DNA of 64,000 nt from Polynucleobacter arcticus (GCF_013307205.1 NZ_CP028940.1:1285702-1349701); one strand, 5' to 3'; shown: positions 1 through 9,835, counted from the stretch's first letter. A program made the numbers and translations. Notes: generated by a model from the sequence alone, not told the origin.

Positions 1-1747
1 TGGGTAGCACTTTGAGCCAACCCTCTTTTTCTTCTACGCCATCCTGCGCACCGGTAGTACCCGCTCTGATGCGCAGATCAACCATGTCAAAAATGCGTCC
101 CTTTGTAAGACGTGGCCAGTCATAGGTTTTCTCTTGGGTCGTCGTAAGCTTGCCTTCAACTAGGGTAGTTCTGGTAATGGGTGCTCCCATATAGCGCTCT
201 ACCTGTTCTTTGGTCAGCTCTTGGAGAAGGACTTGGGCACTGTACTGCGCTATCTCTTGGAGCCAATCCTCAATCTGGTCTTTGAATTCAAATACCCGTC
301 CTGATAAGGCCCTTTGCAAGATATTGGCTTCGGTAGCGGTCTTAGGCCGGACAACGGTAGAGCGTGCGGCATCTTGTAAACCAGTGACTTGCTCCCAGTC
401 ATAGCGCACGGCACTGGTGTCATACACAATGGGGTCGATCTTGGGGTGACCCCGAGGAATGATGACTTGGTTGAGAGGCTTACCTTCGGTATCCACAATG
501 GTGATTTCTCCAAAGCGGGAGTCTGCGTGTTTCTTGATGGTTTTTTCATTGATATCAGCAGAAGCTACCCAACCCGGTATGCACAGGTCTCGGTGTTGAT
601 TAAAACGGTCTCTGGCTTCGTTGTGCTCTTCTTGCAAGCGCTCTGTCAGATCTACAAGGCTTGGGCCAACGAACTGTCCATCTACAACTTGGTAAGGCAA
701 TAAGAAGAATGGGTACCAACGCTCTCCTACCTTTGGTGGTGAATAGGGTTCACGTAACCATTCTGTAGCACCCTCCACCATCGTATATACCCGCTGGGTA
801 GTTCTATCCCAGATCTCTAAAACGGCTATTTGCTGATCGTCTACTACTGGGGCAGATTTAGCATCTAGGTTCATTGAGGCTAAGCGTCTAGTTTTCCTAT
901 GGGAAGTTTCACCTTGGCCTGGTTGGTAAATCTTGGCATTAGCTAGGTTCTTTTTGTAGAGCGCCTCTGCTTGACCACGCTTCATTGGGATGATTTGGCA
1001 AATCCAGTCTGCATCGGTGTAGTCCCAGAACTCACAGATGGAGGGGTCGATGAGTAGGTTTTCAGTGAGGACTCTATCGATTACCAAGCCTTCAGCAGAC
1101 TGCACCTCGGATTGCTCTAGTAGTGACTTAATGAGCTCTTCTAACTCAGCCCGCTTAGCATCATGATGACTTTGGTCTGTATTAGCATCCTTTTCTTGAA
1201 GATCTCGTACTAGCTCTTCTATAGCAAGGAGGTTTTCTTGGGCATCGTTAATACGACCTTGTATATAACCATCCCGACCTGGATCTCGTTGATACATCAC
1301 TTTAAGAATCCCAAAACTACAGGTCAAAGCCGCTCTAACAGTAGACTTAGCCCGATTTTTAAGCTGGGCATGCTCTAGCGCTCTATTGGTAACCTTCTCT
1401 AATGTTTTGCAAAAGAGTTTGATATCTGCGCCGCTATGGGTGGGCGTTGTCGATATCTCTGGGTTACGTGCATAGACGTTAGGCAGAACTGCGGAGATGG
1501 TGCCATGAATGAGGTTGGCTCGAAGACTGTAGAAGTCTTTGCCAGTAGGGTCGGCATTCCAATTGAAGCCAGCTACAGTATTGCGATTGTGTCTTACGCG
1601 CTTATGAAAGGATGACCAGTGGGCTCGCGCATGAGTGATGCGGGCGGTCCATTTTTGTTGAAGGGCTTTGGAGTTTTGGGGCACTCCCCATTTATAAATC
1701 GCTCGCTCTTTGCTCGTGAATTTATTTAGGATAAATTCATTAGTGCG
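1..1747 (-). pseudogene. Phage portal protein, start lost, runs off the window
   Basis: An uninterrupted minus-strand frame runs from the in-frame TGA at 1748-1750 to the left edge, about 580 codons. It encodes a hydrophilic protein with segments such as WYPFFLLPYQVVDGQFVGPS and ITHARAHWSSFHKRV that resemble P22-type portal proteins, the ring through which DNA enters the capsid. It lies in the expected position after the terminase gene. No ATG occurs in frame until about codon 150, near 1290, and no ribosome-binding site is visible near 1747. The true N-terminus is therefore probably missing, removed where the Gabija block begins. The portal assignment rests on context and general appearance, not on a diagnostic motif. 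The 3' end lies outside the window, so other lesions cannot be excluded. Confidence 0.6.
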
Positions 1748-2009
1748 TCAGCTATAGGATGAAGAGCAGACATCCTCATGTCACAATCCAACAGGCACTA
1801 GTCGACCCATTGCAGACGTAGCAATCCAAAGACCGGTTACCCAATAGCAGACATCTCAGCGTATCCAACCCCCATCCCTAATGATCACTTAAATGACGGT
1901 CTGTCAATTGGCAATGGTCGGGGTTGGGCCCGGTCTATTTTCTTTGCTAACGACAATATTGACTTATTTGTAGCCGTGAAAAACGGAGAGTCGGCGAACC
2001 GCATTGCGT

Positions 2010-3824
2010 TCAGAAGAGTAGGACGCAAGGATCATTGTCTGGCGTGAGAATCGTAGTAGTCCTCTTACCTCGTGTGATGCTCACACGCATGTTCTGCCTA
2101 GACTGACTGTCGGCGTTCTTGCGGTCGTTCCCGCGCACAATACGGTCTGGGTTGGCGATAATCTCTTTATTGACGTATCTGGGCCAGCCTTCAAAGATTA
2201 TTACCTCGTCAAACTGCTTTCCTTTTGCCTTGTGCATGTTCATCACAATCACTCCCTGTTCAGGCTTGGATTGTGTTGAGAAGTGTTCCCGCACAAATGC
2301 TTGTTGCGTGATGGCTAAAGCGTCTTTGTAACCCCCAAAGTCACGCCAGTTTTTAGACAAATCCTGCCGGAGCTGTGTTCCACGTTCAAGAAGTCTGATA
2401 TTTCTGACTTCAATCGCTATGCTTTTGAGGCGGGTACACGGGCCACCATCAAGAGCTTTTCTGATTGAGACCCAGTCTTTCTCAGGATCGCCCGTAAAAA
2501 CTGCGGCGCAAGCTGCCTCGTAGCTAGCAACCATCGCCACAGCGATGCTGTTTGCAGGAACTGCTTGACCAGCCGACTTCTTCTCACGGTACTTCGCAAA
2601 TGCCTTCCTGATGGAGTCAGCTTTTGCAAGGTCAGTCTTTGAGGGGTCATCACCACCCTTGCCACGGAAGTAGTTGCAAATCAAATCGATGAATCCCTCC
2701 AAATGAAAGAGACTCGGCGGCTGAAGTAGGTAAGAAACTACTTCTGCAGCGAGGATCGCCGCGTCGAGGTCTATTGAGGCCATATGGTGAATCGGTGTCA
2801 ACTTTTCAGGGGGCTCCCGAAAAGCGTCGGAAACAAGCCTAGTCATTTTCTTCGTCGGTACCAACACGGCGAGAGACCATCCTTTTTGGTTTGAGGCAAC
2901 AAGACGCTTTCTTATGGCGTAAGTCGTCGTCATAAGCGTGGCAAGGGCCTGATTCTCATTCGCCGGGTAAGTGTTGACCTCGATGCCAACGTATTCATTC
3001 TTCGTGAATTTTCCCTTGAGCACATCATTGCCAAAGAGGAGGATGTCAGTACCGTTGCTTCGGTGGTTGTCACCCTGCATATCAACCTCAGTGTGCATAA
3101 ACTCCATACGAAATTGATCGAGCCGTGCGGGGTCTGCTCCAATCCAATCGTAAATTCTTTGTTCGGGATCAGCAAGGGCCATCAAGGTCGCCTCTCTGCC
3201 GAGTTGCCGAACCACTCGCCACTGGTCGGCATTTGTGTCCTGGAATTCGTCCAACACAATCAGTGGATAGCGTATTGCAATAAGCTTACGAAGTCTGTCG
3301 CTGCGCTCTAGAAGTTCAGCAACATAACGCGCGAAGAGATCAAAGCTGACTCGGCCTTCATTTCTAGCCTGGCGCTCACGTTCCTTCTGCAGCTGAGCTC
3401 TTTTATCAATCTTTTGCTCCGAGGTTAGCTTTTTCTCGGCCTCGAATGAATTTCGGATGTTCGAAAGGGCTATGGCCTCACCAGCGGGCGTAAGTATGGC
3501 CAGCGAGCGCGGCAAGCCGAGCAGATAGCCGTGTGCGTTTAGCAAACGCCAGAAGAACGAATGGTAGGTCTCGACATGGATCCGCCGCTTGATCACAGGA
3601 TCTATGTCGTGTTCATTCTCAATAGCTTCGATCACCCGGCTGATCGTTGCTCGCGCGAAACTCAGAAACAAAATTTCCTGGCTCGGTCGTAGCCTGGTCT
3701 CGGCAGCCTGTGCAGCTTTAAGGATTGAAATAGTCGTTTTCCCAGAGCCAGGTCCTCCTGCGACTAGAAGATGGCCTTCAGCGGCAAATATCTGCTTTTG
3801 CTTCTCAGAGAGCTTCATTGCCAT
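2010..3824 (-). CDS. gajB: Gabija helicase GajB (UvrD/Rep-like superfamily 1)
   Basis: Superfamily 1 helicase of about 604 residues. Visible motifs are a Walker A (GGPGSGKTT, about residue 22), the Walker B/motif II LIVLDEFQDTNADQW, motif V-like VMNMHKAKGKQFDEV and a C-terminal VSITRGK motif VI. It partners GajA in Gabija, where the helicase-like subunit senses DNA ends or nucleotide state and activates the nuclease. The start at 3824 is chosen because AGGAGGAG lies about 9 bases upstream; an upstream ATG at 3860 lacks such a site. It overlaps the end of gajA by 20 bases, indicating translational coupling. It is longer than the roughly 490-residue Bacillus GajB. Base composition is higher in GC than the flanking prophage genes. 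A class 2 OLD/UvrD pair is the same thing under another name. Confidence 0.85.
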   Translation of the reverse strand: MAMKLSEKQKQIFAAEGHLLVAGGPGSGKTTISILKAAQAAETRLRPSQEILFLSFARATISRVIEAIENEHDIDPVIKRRIHVETYHSFFWRLLNAHGYLLGLPRSLAILTPAGEAIALSNIRNSFEAEKKLTSEQKIDKRAQLQKERERQARNEGRVSFDLFARYVAELLERSDRLRKLIAIRYPLIVLDEFQDTNADQWRVVRQLGREATLMALADPEQRIYDWIGADPARLDQFRMEFMHTEVDMQGDNHRSNGTDILLFGNDVLKGKFTKNEYVGIEVNTYPANENQALATLMTTTYAIRKRLVASNQKGWSLAVLVPTKKMTRLVSDAFREPPEKLTPIHHMASIDLDAAILAAEVVSYLLQPPSLFHLEGFIDLICNYFRGKGGDDPSKTDLAKADSIRKAFAKYREKKSAGQAVPANSIAVAMVASYEAACAAVFTGDPEKDWVSIRKALDGGPCTRLKSIAIEVRNIRLLERGTQLRQDLSKNWRDFGGYKDALAITQQAFVREHFSTQSKPEQGVIVMNMHKAKGKQFDEVIIFEGWPRYVNKEIIANPDRIVRGNDRKNADSQSRQNMRVSITRGKRTTTILTPDNDPCVLLF

Positions 3825-5679
3825 CGCCTGGTTCTCCTCCTGGCGACACATCGGCTGCAAAAGACAAAGGAGCAGGTGGCGTGCACAGTTCTTTCAAGTG
3901 GATGCAGGCATCGCGAATCCATTGAGGAATCTCGTCCTCACTGCACTGGGCCAGATAATCGGCAACTCCCAAGTCCGCCTTCGTCTTGCCGAAGTAGTCA
4001 CTCAGAGCATCGATGATGTTTGTTTTTGGGTCTGGATACTTCTGGAGCAGGTCCTGAGGCCACTGGATCAGGTCAGAGAACCTCTCCATTGCGGCTTTGG
4101 GGGTGTTCTTGAGTACGAGATTTTCAATACCCTTTTCCCCGTGCATGTACAAATGTTCGACCTGAGCCTCAATCAGGGCCTTCGCAGGAGCATCTTGTAG
4201 GTCGCAAAGGGCGAATGTCCGTTTGCCAATAGCTTTGTAAAGTCTTGCCATATCAGGGATATTGCCATCACCATCGGCATTCACGATGCAGACACCAAGC
4301 GCCTCAATGGAAGAATAGGTCTCGGGCTTGAGTTCTGCGAGTCTCCGGCATGCAACCGGGAACGAATCAGATTCTGTCGCTCCTTCAGCTATTAGGACTC
4401 GTCGCGCAAGCAGCCCCTCGCAGAATCTTTGCCGAAATTGTTGCCGATACCGTTTCAACTTCACACTGTCTGGGAGTACAACCTCCGCCTGCTGAAGTTC
4501 CCCGGCCGCGTTGCGCGCCAGAACAATCGTCTCAGTCAGCGCAAACTCTTCTAGCACATAGGGCGAGTGTGAGGTGAACAGCGTTTGTGAGGCAAGCTTG
4601 CGGACCTCATGGATAATAGTTTTCTGCGCGTAAGGCGGGATGGCCGTCTCCGGCTCCTCCATTGCGAAGATGACGTTCTGCTTGTCTTCGGCAATCTGAG
4701 ACAACATAGCAAGGACCAGCATGTTGATCGTTCCTGTTCCTTGACGGTAGAAGGGGGCGGCGTGGTCACCTTCACCTGTTGCGATGAACGCGGTGATGAC
4801 TTTTCGTAAATGTTCACGGGTCAGATTTGAGACTTTTAGATGAGGCTCTACTCCCCACTCTTTTGGAACGTACTTCTTCAACGCCGTGTTGATGCTCTTC
4901 AGCACACCTGATATGCCTAGTGCTGGGTCTTCAGCTACCGAGAATGACGCCAGGTTCTCGATTGCACCCTCCCACATCTGCGGACGTACTTCCTTCAGGC
5001 GCAGGATGATGTCGAGCAGGCTTCCTCGTTCAAGACTTAGCGCACGTGAACCAGTGCGCACTGAACGTAGATAGAGGAAGCCACAGACCTGCTTATCCTT
5101 CTTGTTAAATGACACTGGCGAACCGCCGGTAATCGAACTTGCGTAGTATGTCTTTCCTTCAAAATCGTCTTCCTCTGGGTCATAGTGGCCCAAGAACGTG
5201 ACACGCAGGGCATGCGTTATGTTTGCAGCGTCCACACCTTCCGGCACAGCATCGCTGTAAAGTTTTTTCTGTTTCGAGTCCCAGAACTCGACATAGTCGC
5301 CAAACCGCGCCTGCTGCTCCCCCGTTAGGTCAATGATAGTCACTTCAATATTGATCATTAGGGCCTCCTTCGGAGCCACTTCCTCCCCTGCAGCCTCTCC
5401 TTTTGCGCCTTCGGCACCAAGTGCACCTGGTGCGTCAACTGCGACGATAGGCTGGGCAGCCCCTATGTTTTTGGTGTGGTACTGCCCTCGATAGAAGTCA
5501 TGCTCATCAATTGGGGGAGTGCGATTCAGCCTGTCCGGACCAAGTGTCAGGTCTAGGGCTTCCAAAACTGTCGTCTTCCCCGTATTGTTATCACCGAGCA
5601 GAACGGCGTGTTGGGAGAAAAAGAGGGAGGCCTCTTTGACGCCTCGGAAGTTCTGGATATGAATGTGTGCGACCTGCAT
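3805..5679 (-). CDS. gajA: Gabija nuclease GajA (OLD family, ABC ATPase plus TOPRIM)
   Basis: OLD-family endonuclease of 624 residues. The N-terminal ABC ATPase shows NFRGVKEASLFF followed by Walker A GDNNTGKTT (residues 29-37). A late Walker B appears as FAMEEPETAIPP with the H-loop TSHSPYVLEE near residue 350. The C-terminal TOPRIM nuclease domain begins with VLIAEGATESDSFP (catalytic glutamate) and continues through VNADGDGNIPDM and ALCDLQDA. In Gabija this protein cuts DNA once nucleotide inhibition is relieved during phage infection. The start at 5679 has AAAAGGG about 8 bases upstream. It heads a two-gene operon with gajB. The pair interrupts a prophage packaging module, so the prophage probably carries it as anti-phage cargo. 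Confidence 0.87.
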   Translation of the reverse strand: MQVAHIHIQNFRGVKEASLFFSQHAVLLGDNNTGKTTVLEALDLTLGPDRLNRTPPIDEHDFYRGQYHTKNIGAAQPIVAVDAPGALGAEGAKGEAAGEEVAPKEALMINIEVTIIDLTGEQQARFGDYVEFWDSKQKKLYSDAVPEGVDAANITHALRVTFLGHYDPEEDDFEGKTYYASSITGGSPVSFNKKDKQVCGFLYLRSVRTGSRALSLERGSLLDIILRLKEVRPQMWEGAIENLASFSVAEDPALGISGVLKSINTALKKYVPKEWGVEPHLKVSNLTREHLRKVITAFIATGEGDHAAPFYRQGTGTINMLVLAMLSQIAEDKQNVIFAMEEPETAIPPYAQKTIIHEVRKLASQTLFTSHSPYVLEEFALTETIVLARNAAGELQQAEVVLPDSVKLKRYRQQFRQRFCEGLLARRVLIAEGATESDSFPVACRRLAELKPETYSSIEALGVCIVNADGDGNIPDMARLYKAIGKRTFALCDLQDAPAKALIEAQVEHLYMHGEKGIENLVLKNTPKAAMERFSDLIQWPQDLLQKYPDPKTNIIDALSDYFGKTKADLGVADYLAQCSEDEIPQWIRDACIHLKELCTPPAPLSFAADVSPGGEPGDGNEAL

Positions 5680-6137
5680 GAGCTCATCCCTTTTGATATT
5701 GTGAAAGCGAATGTGCCCCGCCTATCTTTGAGATAGTTTGGTTTATTTGAGCGACTCGTGTCAAGGCATTTTGCAGCTTAGTCAAACGGCAGACCGGAAG
5801 TTGGGTTCTGTCAACCAACGGGCTATGTAGGTGTGGATACTATTACGCCCCATTCTAGTTGACCTTTTCTAAGACGTACCACCTACCGCACATTGAACTC
5901 AGCATATCGTCATCAACTGAGCTATTCAGTTAGCCAAGGTTCAGGGACATGCGTGCACTAAATCTAGATCTATTGAAACCAGGGTGCAACAGTGAGCTCC
6001 GACCTCGGCAGTTCCAACACGTCGCCAGATAACTGCCGTTCGCGAAGGACTGCAATTGGCCGTTGTCTATCTGTCAAGCACCACAAAAAAACTTAGTTGA
6101 ATGACAGAAATGGGATCTAAAGCAGATTTTTCGTTTA
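5680..6137. other. Non-coding gap upstream of gajA with an inverted repeat
   Basis: No convincing gene lies in these 458 bases. A perfect inverted repeat with arms AACTGA and TCAGTT and a 5-base spacer sits at 5915-5931, about 235 bases upstream of gajA. It could be an operator, but nothing ties it to a regulator. The right part overlaps TCATCAACTGAGCT, which is shared with the operator-like site at 29031; the left arm does not match that family. The prophage terminase ends at 6138, so this gap also contains the right-hand junction of the inserted Gabija block. Confidence 0.4.
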
Positions 6138-7454
6138 TCAAATAACAGTATCGGCAATCCTTCTCGCCCTCATCACCCCATACCTCGTCGCATCCCAAGC
6201 ATGATCTTCGGCATCGGTATCTATATCTTCCGGGTTTAATGAATCTGGCGGTAATTGCGGAACAGTTCTTATCCAATGCTTGCAATTGTTAAATATCTTT
6301 AACCTTTCTTCGGCTAATAGACGGATGATTTCTTGAGCGCCATTGACTCTGCTTCTAGGAGCGTTATATGCCTCGGTCCATTTCACACCTTTGTCTCTAA
6401 ATATTTGCCCTATCGACCTCTCTGCTCCGATCTTTGAAAAAATAGATGGGTCAGCTAGGTTCATGCGGTATTCATATCCTAGGCGCTGGTCGTGGATCTC
6501 GATATTCTTAATTTTTTCAGCAACCACCGTCGCGTCTTCTCTAGTGCCAGTGTTTTCTTTATCACCATACCCATAGAGCTCTCTCCATAGGTAATAGACT
6601 CCATCATTAGATAAAGCAAACCAATAGACGGCATATGGTCTGGCGTATCCCCAATCCATGGATCGCCAAACCTTCCATGTCGGTGGGATTGCGAATGGTT
6701 CTACAACGTGTTTAGAGGGCTGCCACACGCCTTCAAGGAAACTTCCCACGTGGATATCCCAATCACCTTCTAACCAGGCTCTACGCCTGTTTGGATCGCT
6801 TAGTGACTCTAGGCTCATCAGGTAGTTGGGATCGTTTTTTAGGAGATGGGTATTCTCATAAATCGTTGAATGAATTCTGACCCTAGGTAGTGCACCCTCA
6901 TGCCTAATAATCTGTCCTGCGGGGACTGCCCCAATCTGAAATCTTTCCTTTACTGATGCATGGCCTACTCCAAATGGATTGCATGTAGCTCTTACCATCC
7001 TAGGCATACCGGGGTGTGAAGAACGGCAAGTAGAGTGCATTGCTTCGTAGAACGAGAGATTGCGCCAGTTGGTTAATTCTTCAAATCCTAGCCAAGGGTA
7101 TTCATGACCATGGTAATTCCAGTAATCGTCTTCATTGGCCCCATAACGAAAGTACAGCATCTCCCCGGTGGGCCACTTCCATACGTAATCAGATTCATTG
7201 AACTTGGCACCTGGAAAGATTTGATAGAACCAGCGCTTGCTCTTGGCCACTACATCAGCCAATTGTGGATAGGTCAGACGGAATAAGGTACCACGCCAAT
7301 GATCCCCGAAACCTCTACCTACATGCTGGGCATAGCTCATGAGCAATGTATCTGTCTTGCCCCCTCCTCTGGTGCCTTCGAGCAACACTTCATACACAGG
7401 ACATGTCAGAAACAAGGTCTGGCTACCAGGCAATGGTGCCCAGATGGTTTTCAT
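6138..7454 (-). CDS. Phage terminase large subunit
   Basis: Terminase large subunit of 438 residues, the ATP-driven motor and nuclease that cuts and packages phage DNA. The N-terminus has a Walker A variant LLEGTRGGGKTDTLL (about residues 26-40) and a Walker B-like YPWLGFEELTNW. The C-terminal RNase H-like nuclease shows RSMDWGYARPYAVYW with its first acidic residue, NLADPSIF, and the closing DAEDHAWDATRYGVM. All expected blocks are present, so the ATPase and nuclease look intact. It starts 3 bases after the stop of the gene upstream, in a tight packaging operon. The portal gene that should follow directly is instead 4.4 kb away, behind the Gabija pair. Confidence 0.9.
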   Translation of the reverse strand: MKTIWAPLPGSQTLFLTCPVYEVLLEGTRGGGKTDTLLMSYAQHVGRGFGDHWRGTLFRLTYPQLADVVAKSKRWFYQIFPGAKFNESDYVWKWPTGEMLYFRYGANEDDYWNYHGHEYPWLGFEELTNWRNLSFYEAMHSTCRSSHPGMPRMVRATCNPFGVGHASVKERFQIGAVPAGQIIRHEGALPRVRIHSTIYENTHLLKNDPNYLMSLESLSDPNRRRAWLEGDWDIHVGSFLEGVWQPSKHVVEPFAIPPTWKVWRSMDWGYARPYAVYWFALSNDGVYYLWRELYGYGDKENTGTREDATVVAEKIKNIEIHDQRLGYEYRMNLADPSIFSKIGAERSIGQIFRDKGVKWTEAYNAPRSRVNGAQEIIRLLAEERLKIFNNCKHWIRTVPQLPPDSLNPEDIDTDAEDHAWDATRYGVMRARRIADTVI

Positions 7455-7457
7455 GAG

Positions 7458-7874
7458 CTAGTGTTTTGCTTGGGCTGCTTGCTCCCAATCATCTATGCTC
7501 ATAGCGCTTGGTACAACCAAGACTCCACTTTGTAGTGGTGCGCCATCTTTACCGGTGTGCTCAATAGCAGATAAGCGAGGGTGAATATAAGGCGCCACAT
7601 GCCTTCCAACAGAAGCAGCCATATTAAGAAGCTTGACACGGGTTTCGTTACTGTCTGCTCGGCCAAAAAGATCTGCACTTTGATCTGCATTGGCGGCACA
7701 GCGCTCCGCCTCCGCATAAAGCTCGTGCATGATCTTGAGCATTAACTTAAGTGGAGTAATGTCATCAGAGGCGCATGGATGGTTTGCCACAATCTGACTT
7801 ATCCCAACATTGGGAAGATCCTTGGTTTTTAAAGAAGTTTGCTTTTTTACCCCCTTTGACTTCTTAGCAGTCAT
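7458..7874 (-). CDS. Small phage protein, possible terminase small subunit
   Basis: A 138-residue protein directly upstream of the terminase large subunit. It begins with a lysine-rich stretch, followed by a helical section (TPLKLMLKIMHELYAEAERCA) and a region RHVAPYIHPRLSAIEHTGKDG. A similar 'APYxHPRLxxIEHTG' pattern is common in small phage proteins encoded next to terminases. The position fits a DNA-recognition small subunit, but no classic helix-turn-helix is obvious, so the function is inferred from context. Its start overlaps the end of the preceding gene by 11 bases. Confidence 0.55.
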   Translation of the reverse strand: MTAKKSKGVKKQTSLKTKDLPNVGISQIVANHPCASDDITPLKLMLKIMHELYAEAERCAANADQSADLFGRADSNETRVKLLNMAASVGRHVAPYIHPRLSAIEHTGKDGAPLQSGVLVVPSAMSIDDWEQAAQAKH

Positions 7875-8112
7875 GACTCACCTGGATTCTATTAACCATG
7901 GTTAATAGGTGGGGTTGCAGTGCTACGGTATCTCCAATAGGTTCATGAAACTCAATGATGATTCTCTGAAATAGGTCATGACGACTCTGGGCTCCTCGAT
8001 GCTTAATCACGGTACCAATACGACCACTTGGCGTTTGAACCTCTGAACCAATCGGAAAGTCCTCCATATCAAGGCGCTCCACCACACCCGCTAAACGGTA
8101 ATTAGTTGACAT
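7864..8112 (-). CDS. Small phage-encoded protein of unknown function
   Basis: An 82-residue protein starting MSTNYRLAGVV. The start at 8112 is supported by AGGAGG six bases upstream; a longer form from 8139 would overlap more of the preceding gene and has no site. The middle has a small beta-rich segment (IGSEVQTPSGRIGTVIKHRG) reminiscent of SH3/KOW-like folds. It lies between the DUF1376 gene and the putative small terminase, overlapping both slightly. No family is recognised with certainty. Confidence 0.55.
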   Translation of the reverse strand: MSTNYRLAGVVERLDMEDFPIGSEVQTPSGRIGTVIKHRGAQSRHDLFQRIIIEFHEPIGDTVALQPHLLTMVNRIQVSHDC

Positions 8113-9094
8113 GGCGCCCCTCCTGATAAACCTCTGCAATCAAAACAGGGGCTTTCGACTCAAGCGCCACCTGAGGATCAGGCATCTCCTGGGATTTGCG
8201 CAGTTGAGCAAAAATACGAGCCTTGTAGGACTCATAGGATTCAGAACCTTGAGCACGCATGGATAGCTCACGTCCCTTTGCATCAATTCCGTCGTTAGTT
8301 TTCCACCAAGCAAGATCACCGGCGCTAGCGACCGCTCTTTTTTTCATCTCGCATTTCACGATCGCCAATACATAACCAGCATTAATGGGGCTAGCAGTAG
8401 AAATCTTCTTACGCATTTCCCTTGCAATTGCGATTGCGCTAATCACTTCGGCTTCACTTGCACCAGTTGCAACCATGTCTTTAATTCGACAATCAGCAAC
8501 CGAGACCGAGGAGCCTTCTTTGCAGATCAATTCGGCAAAGCGTTTATGCATATCGCCAGGAACTCCTTGAGCATCCTTTTCTTCAACGGGTACTGAATCA
8601 GGAATATTTTTTACCCTGGTTTCACCTTTTGATTTGATTGATTGGAGTTTGGTGTTTGGAGACTGGTGATTGGTGTCTGGTGAGCATTGCCTTGGCAATG
8701 CGTCTGCAATGCGAACGCATGCTGGTTTTGAATCAAGATCTATCTTGACCTCAGCAACAGCACCAACAGCAATAGAGGGCTGCCAACGACTATCAGCACT
8801 GCGTTTAGCTTTAGCCTGCTTATCCTTAAAACGCGCGATTTCATGATCGCATCGGCCTTGTCTCCACCCATCGTCAGTCAGAATGAAAAATTCATTGAGA
8901 ACCAATTCCACTGCATTTTTCTCTTCTTTGGATTTGGCATTCACTAAACGCTGCACAGTCTTGATATCAGCTGGCATAGGCTTTTCAGTGGCATAGTACT
9001 TTCGAATGAGGCGACTGTAAGTCGCGTCTTCAATGAAGCTTAAATGCGAAGTAGCTTGTGAGTAATCTCCGATGTGATGCTCATAATAATTCAT
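8102..9094 (-). CDS. DUF1376 (YdaU-like) prophage replication-region protein
   Basis: About 330 residues. The first hundred match the DUF1376/YdaU pattern: MNYYEHHIGDYSQATSHLSF, then DATYSRLIRKYYATEKPMPAD and the basic RFKDKQAKAKRSADSRW. Such proteins occur in prophage replication or early regions, often near DnaC-like loaders, and their molecular role is not settled. The remainder is less conserved and ends with a region that may be winged-helix-like (VALESKAPVLIAEVYQEGR). The start at 9094 is preferred because GGAG lies 9-10 bases upstream and the family begins at this methionine; a longer frame reaches 9151. It is the first gene of the minus-strand prophage operon visible here. Confidence 0.75.
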   Translation of the reverse strand: MNYYEHHIGDYSQATSHLSFIEDATYSRLIRKYYATEKPMPADIKTVQRLVNAKSKEEKNAVELVLNEFFILTDDGWRQGRCDHEIARFKDKQAKAKRSADSRWQPSIAVGAVAEVKIDLDSKPACVRIADALPRQCSPDTNHQSPNTKLQSIKSKGETRVKNIPDSVPVEEKDAQGVPGDMHKRFAELICKEGSSVSVADCRIKDMVATGASEAEVISAIAIAREMRKKISTASPINAGYVLAIVKCEMKKRAVASAGDLAWWKTNDGIDAKGRELSMRAQGSESYESYKARIFAQLRKSQEMPDPQVALESKAPVLIAEVYQEGRHVN

Positions 9095-9513
9095 ATAAGA
9101 CAGTCTCCGTTTGATGTGTTGATGAGAATGAAACACATCACAATCTATCAACTGAAATGCTCGACGTCAAACGTGTTTTTTCTGAATTTTTCTTTAACTT
9201 ATTTATTCATCAATTCTCTGTAATCCATGTTTAGTAAATTCATAAGAATGATTTTCTTTATCTGAAGTGTTTGTTGGTCTAAGTGTGTCCACCACCCTCC
9301 TCGCGCTATCAGAACTTACTGACAAGACTGTAGCCATTTATTTATATGGGTTATGTCACTTCTATGAATAAATATTTTTTTGTAGTCAAAAATGAATATG
9401 CGTCTTCAAAGTGGGTATTGACATTTGATTGACCGCCCAAATTTCGTTGACTACATTGCACTTCAGCAGCACACAAAATGATGCATAAGAAAACACAATG
9501 GGAGATTAATTTA
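9095..9513. other. Divergent prophage regulatory region
   Basis: About 420 bases between the minus-strand DUF1376 operon and the plus-strand AlpA unit. It is AT-rich and likely holds both promoters. No clear operator repeat or complete gene was recognised. Confidence 0.4.
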
Positions 9514-9624
9514 ATGGTGGCAATTCGACTTTACAGTTTGTATCGCTCGTATGGATACACAAAAATAAGTTCTGCAAAATTGGTATTGGAGGTATATCGA
9601 AAACACTCAAAGCCTGTCCGTTAA
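9514..9624 (+). CDS. Small ORF preceding alpA
   Basis: A 36-codon frame beginning MVAIRLYSLYRSYGYTK, with GGGAG about nine bases upstream of its ATG. It is basic and tyrosine-rich. Its stop TAA overlaps the TAAGGAG that serves as ribosome-binding site of alpA, so translation of the two is probably coupled. No family is recognised. It could be a real peptide or merely a leader ORF for alpA. Confidence 0.4.
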   Translation: MVAIRLYSLYRSYGYTKISSAKLVLEVYRKHSKPVR

Positions 9625-9634
9625 GGAGAACGAT

Positions 9635-9835
9635 ATGAATGAGATCACAGCAAAAGATAGACAGGTCACCTTAATGCGCATTCCTCAGATATTGGAAATG
9701 CTACCGATTTCGAAATCGAAGTTTTGGCTCATGGTTCAGAAAGGCGAGTTTCCGAAGCCAATCAAAATTGGTAGGTCTTCTTTTTGGACTATTGAGCAGG
9801 TACAGGATTTTATAAGGGGGAAAGTTGGAATGTAA
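9635..9835 (+). CDS. AlpA-type DNA-binding regulator
   Basis: A 66-residue single-domain protein of the AlpA/excisionase-like family. The helix-turn-helix core reads RIPQILEMLPISKSKFWLMV, then FPKPIKIGRSSFWTIEQVQDFI, the typical AlpA layout in which the second half forms the wing. Such proteins control integrase or excision genes of CP4-57-like prophages and islands. A strong AAGGAG lies eight bases upstream. No integrase gene is in the window; it may lie to the left. It is divergent from the prophage operon. Confidence 0.85.
   Translation: MNEITAKDRQVTLMRIPQILEMLPISKSKFWLMVQKGEFPKPIKIGRSSFWTIEQVQDFIRGKVGM

Noticed and set aside
250..549. 99-codon minus frame and the opposing 104-codon plus frame at 389-703
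   Set aside because: Both are shadows of the portal frame, which has consistent coding character throughout.
5907..5923. Possible seventh copy of the inverted repeat upstream of gajA (TCGTCA-TCAAC-TGAGCT)
   Set aside because: Only the right arm and spacer match; the left arm matches at 3 of 6 bases. I do not count Gabija in the regulon.
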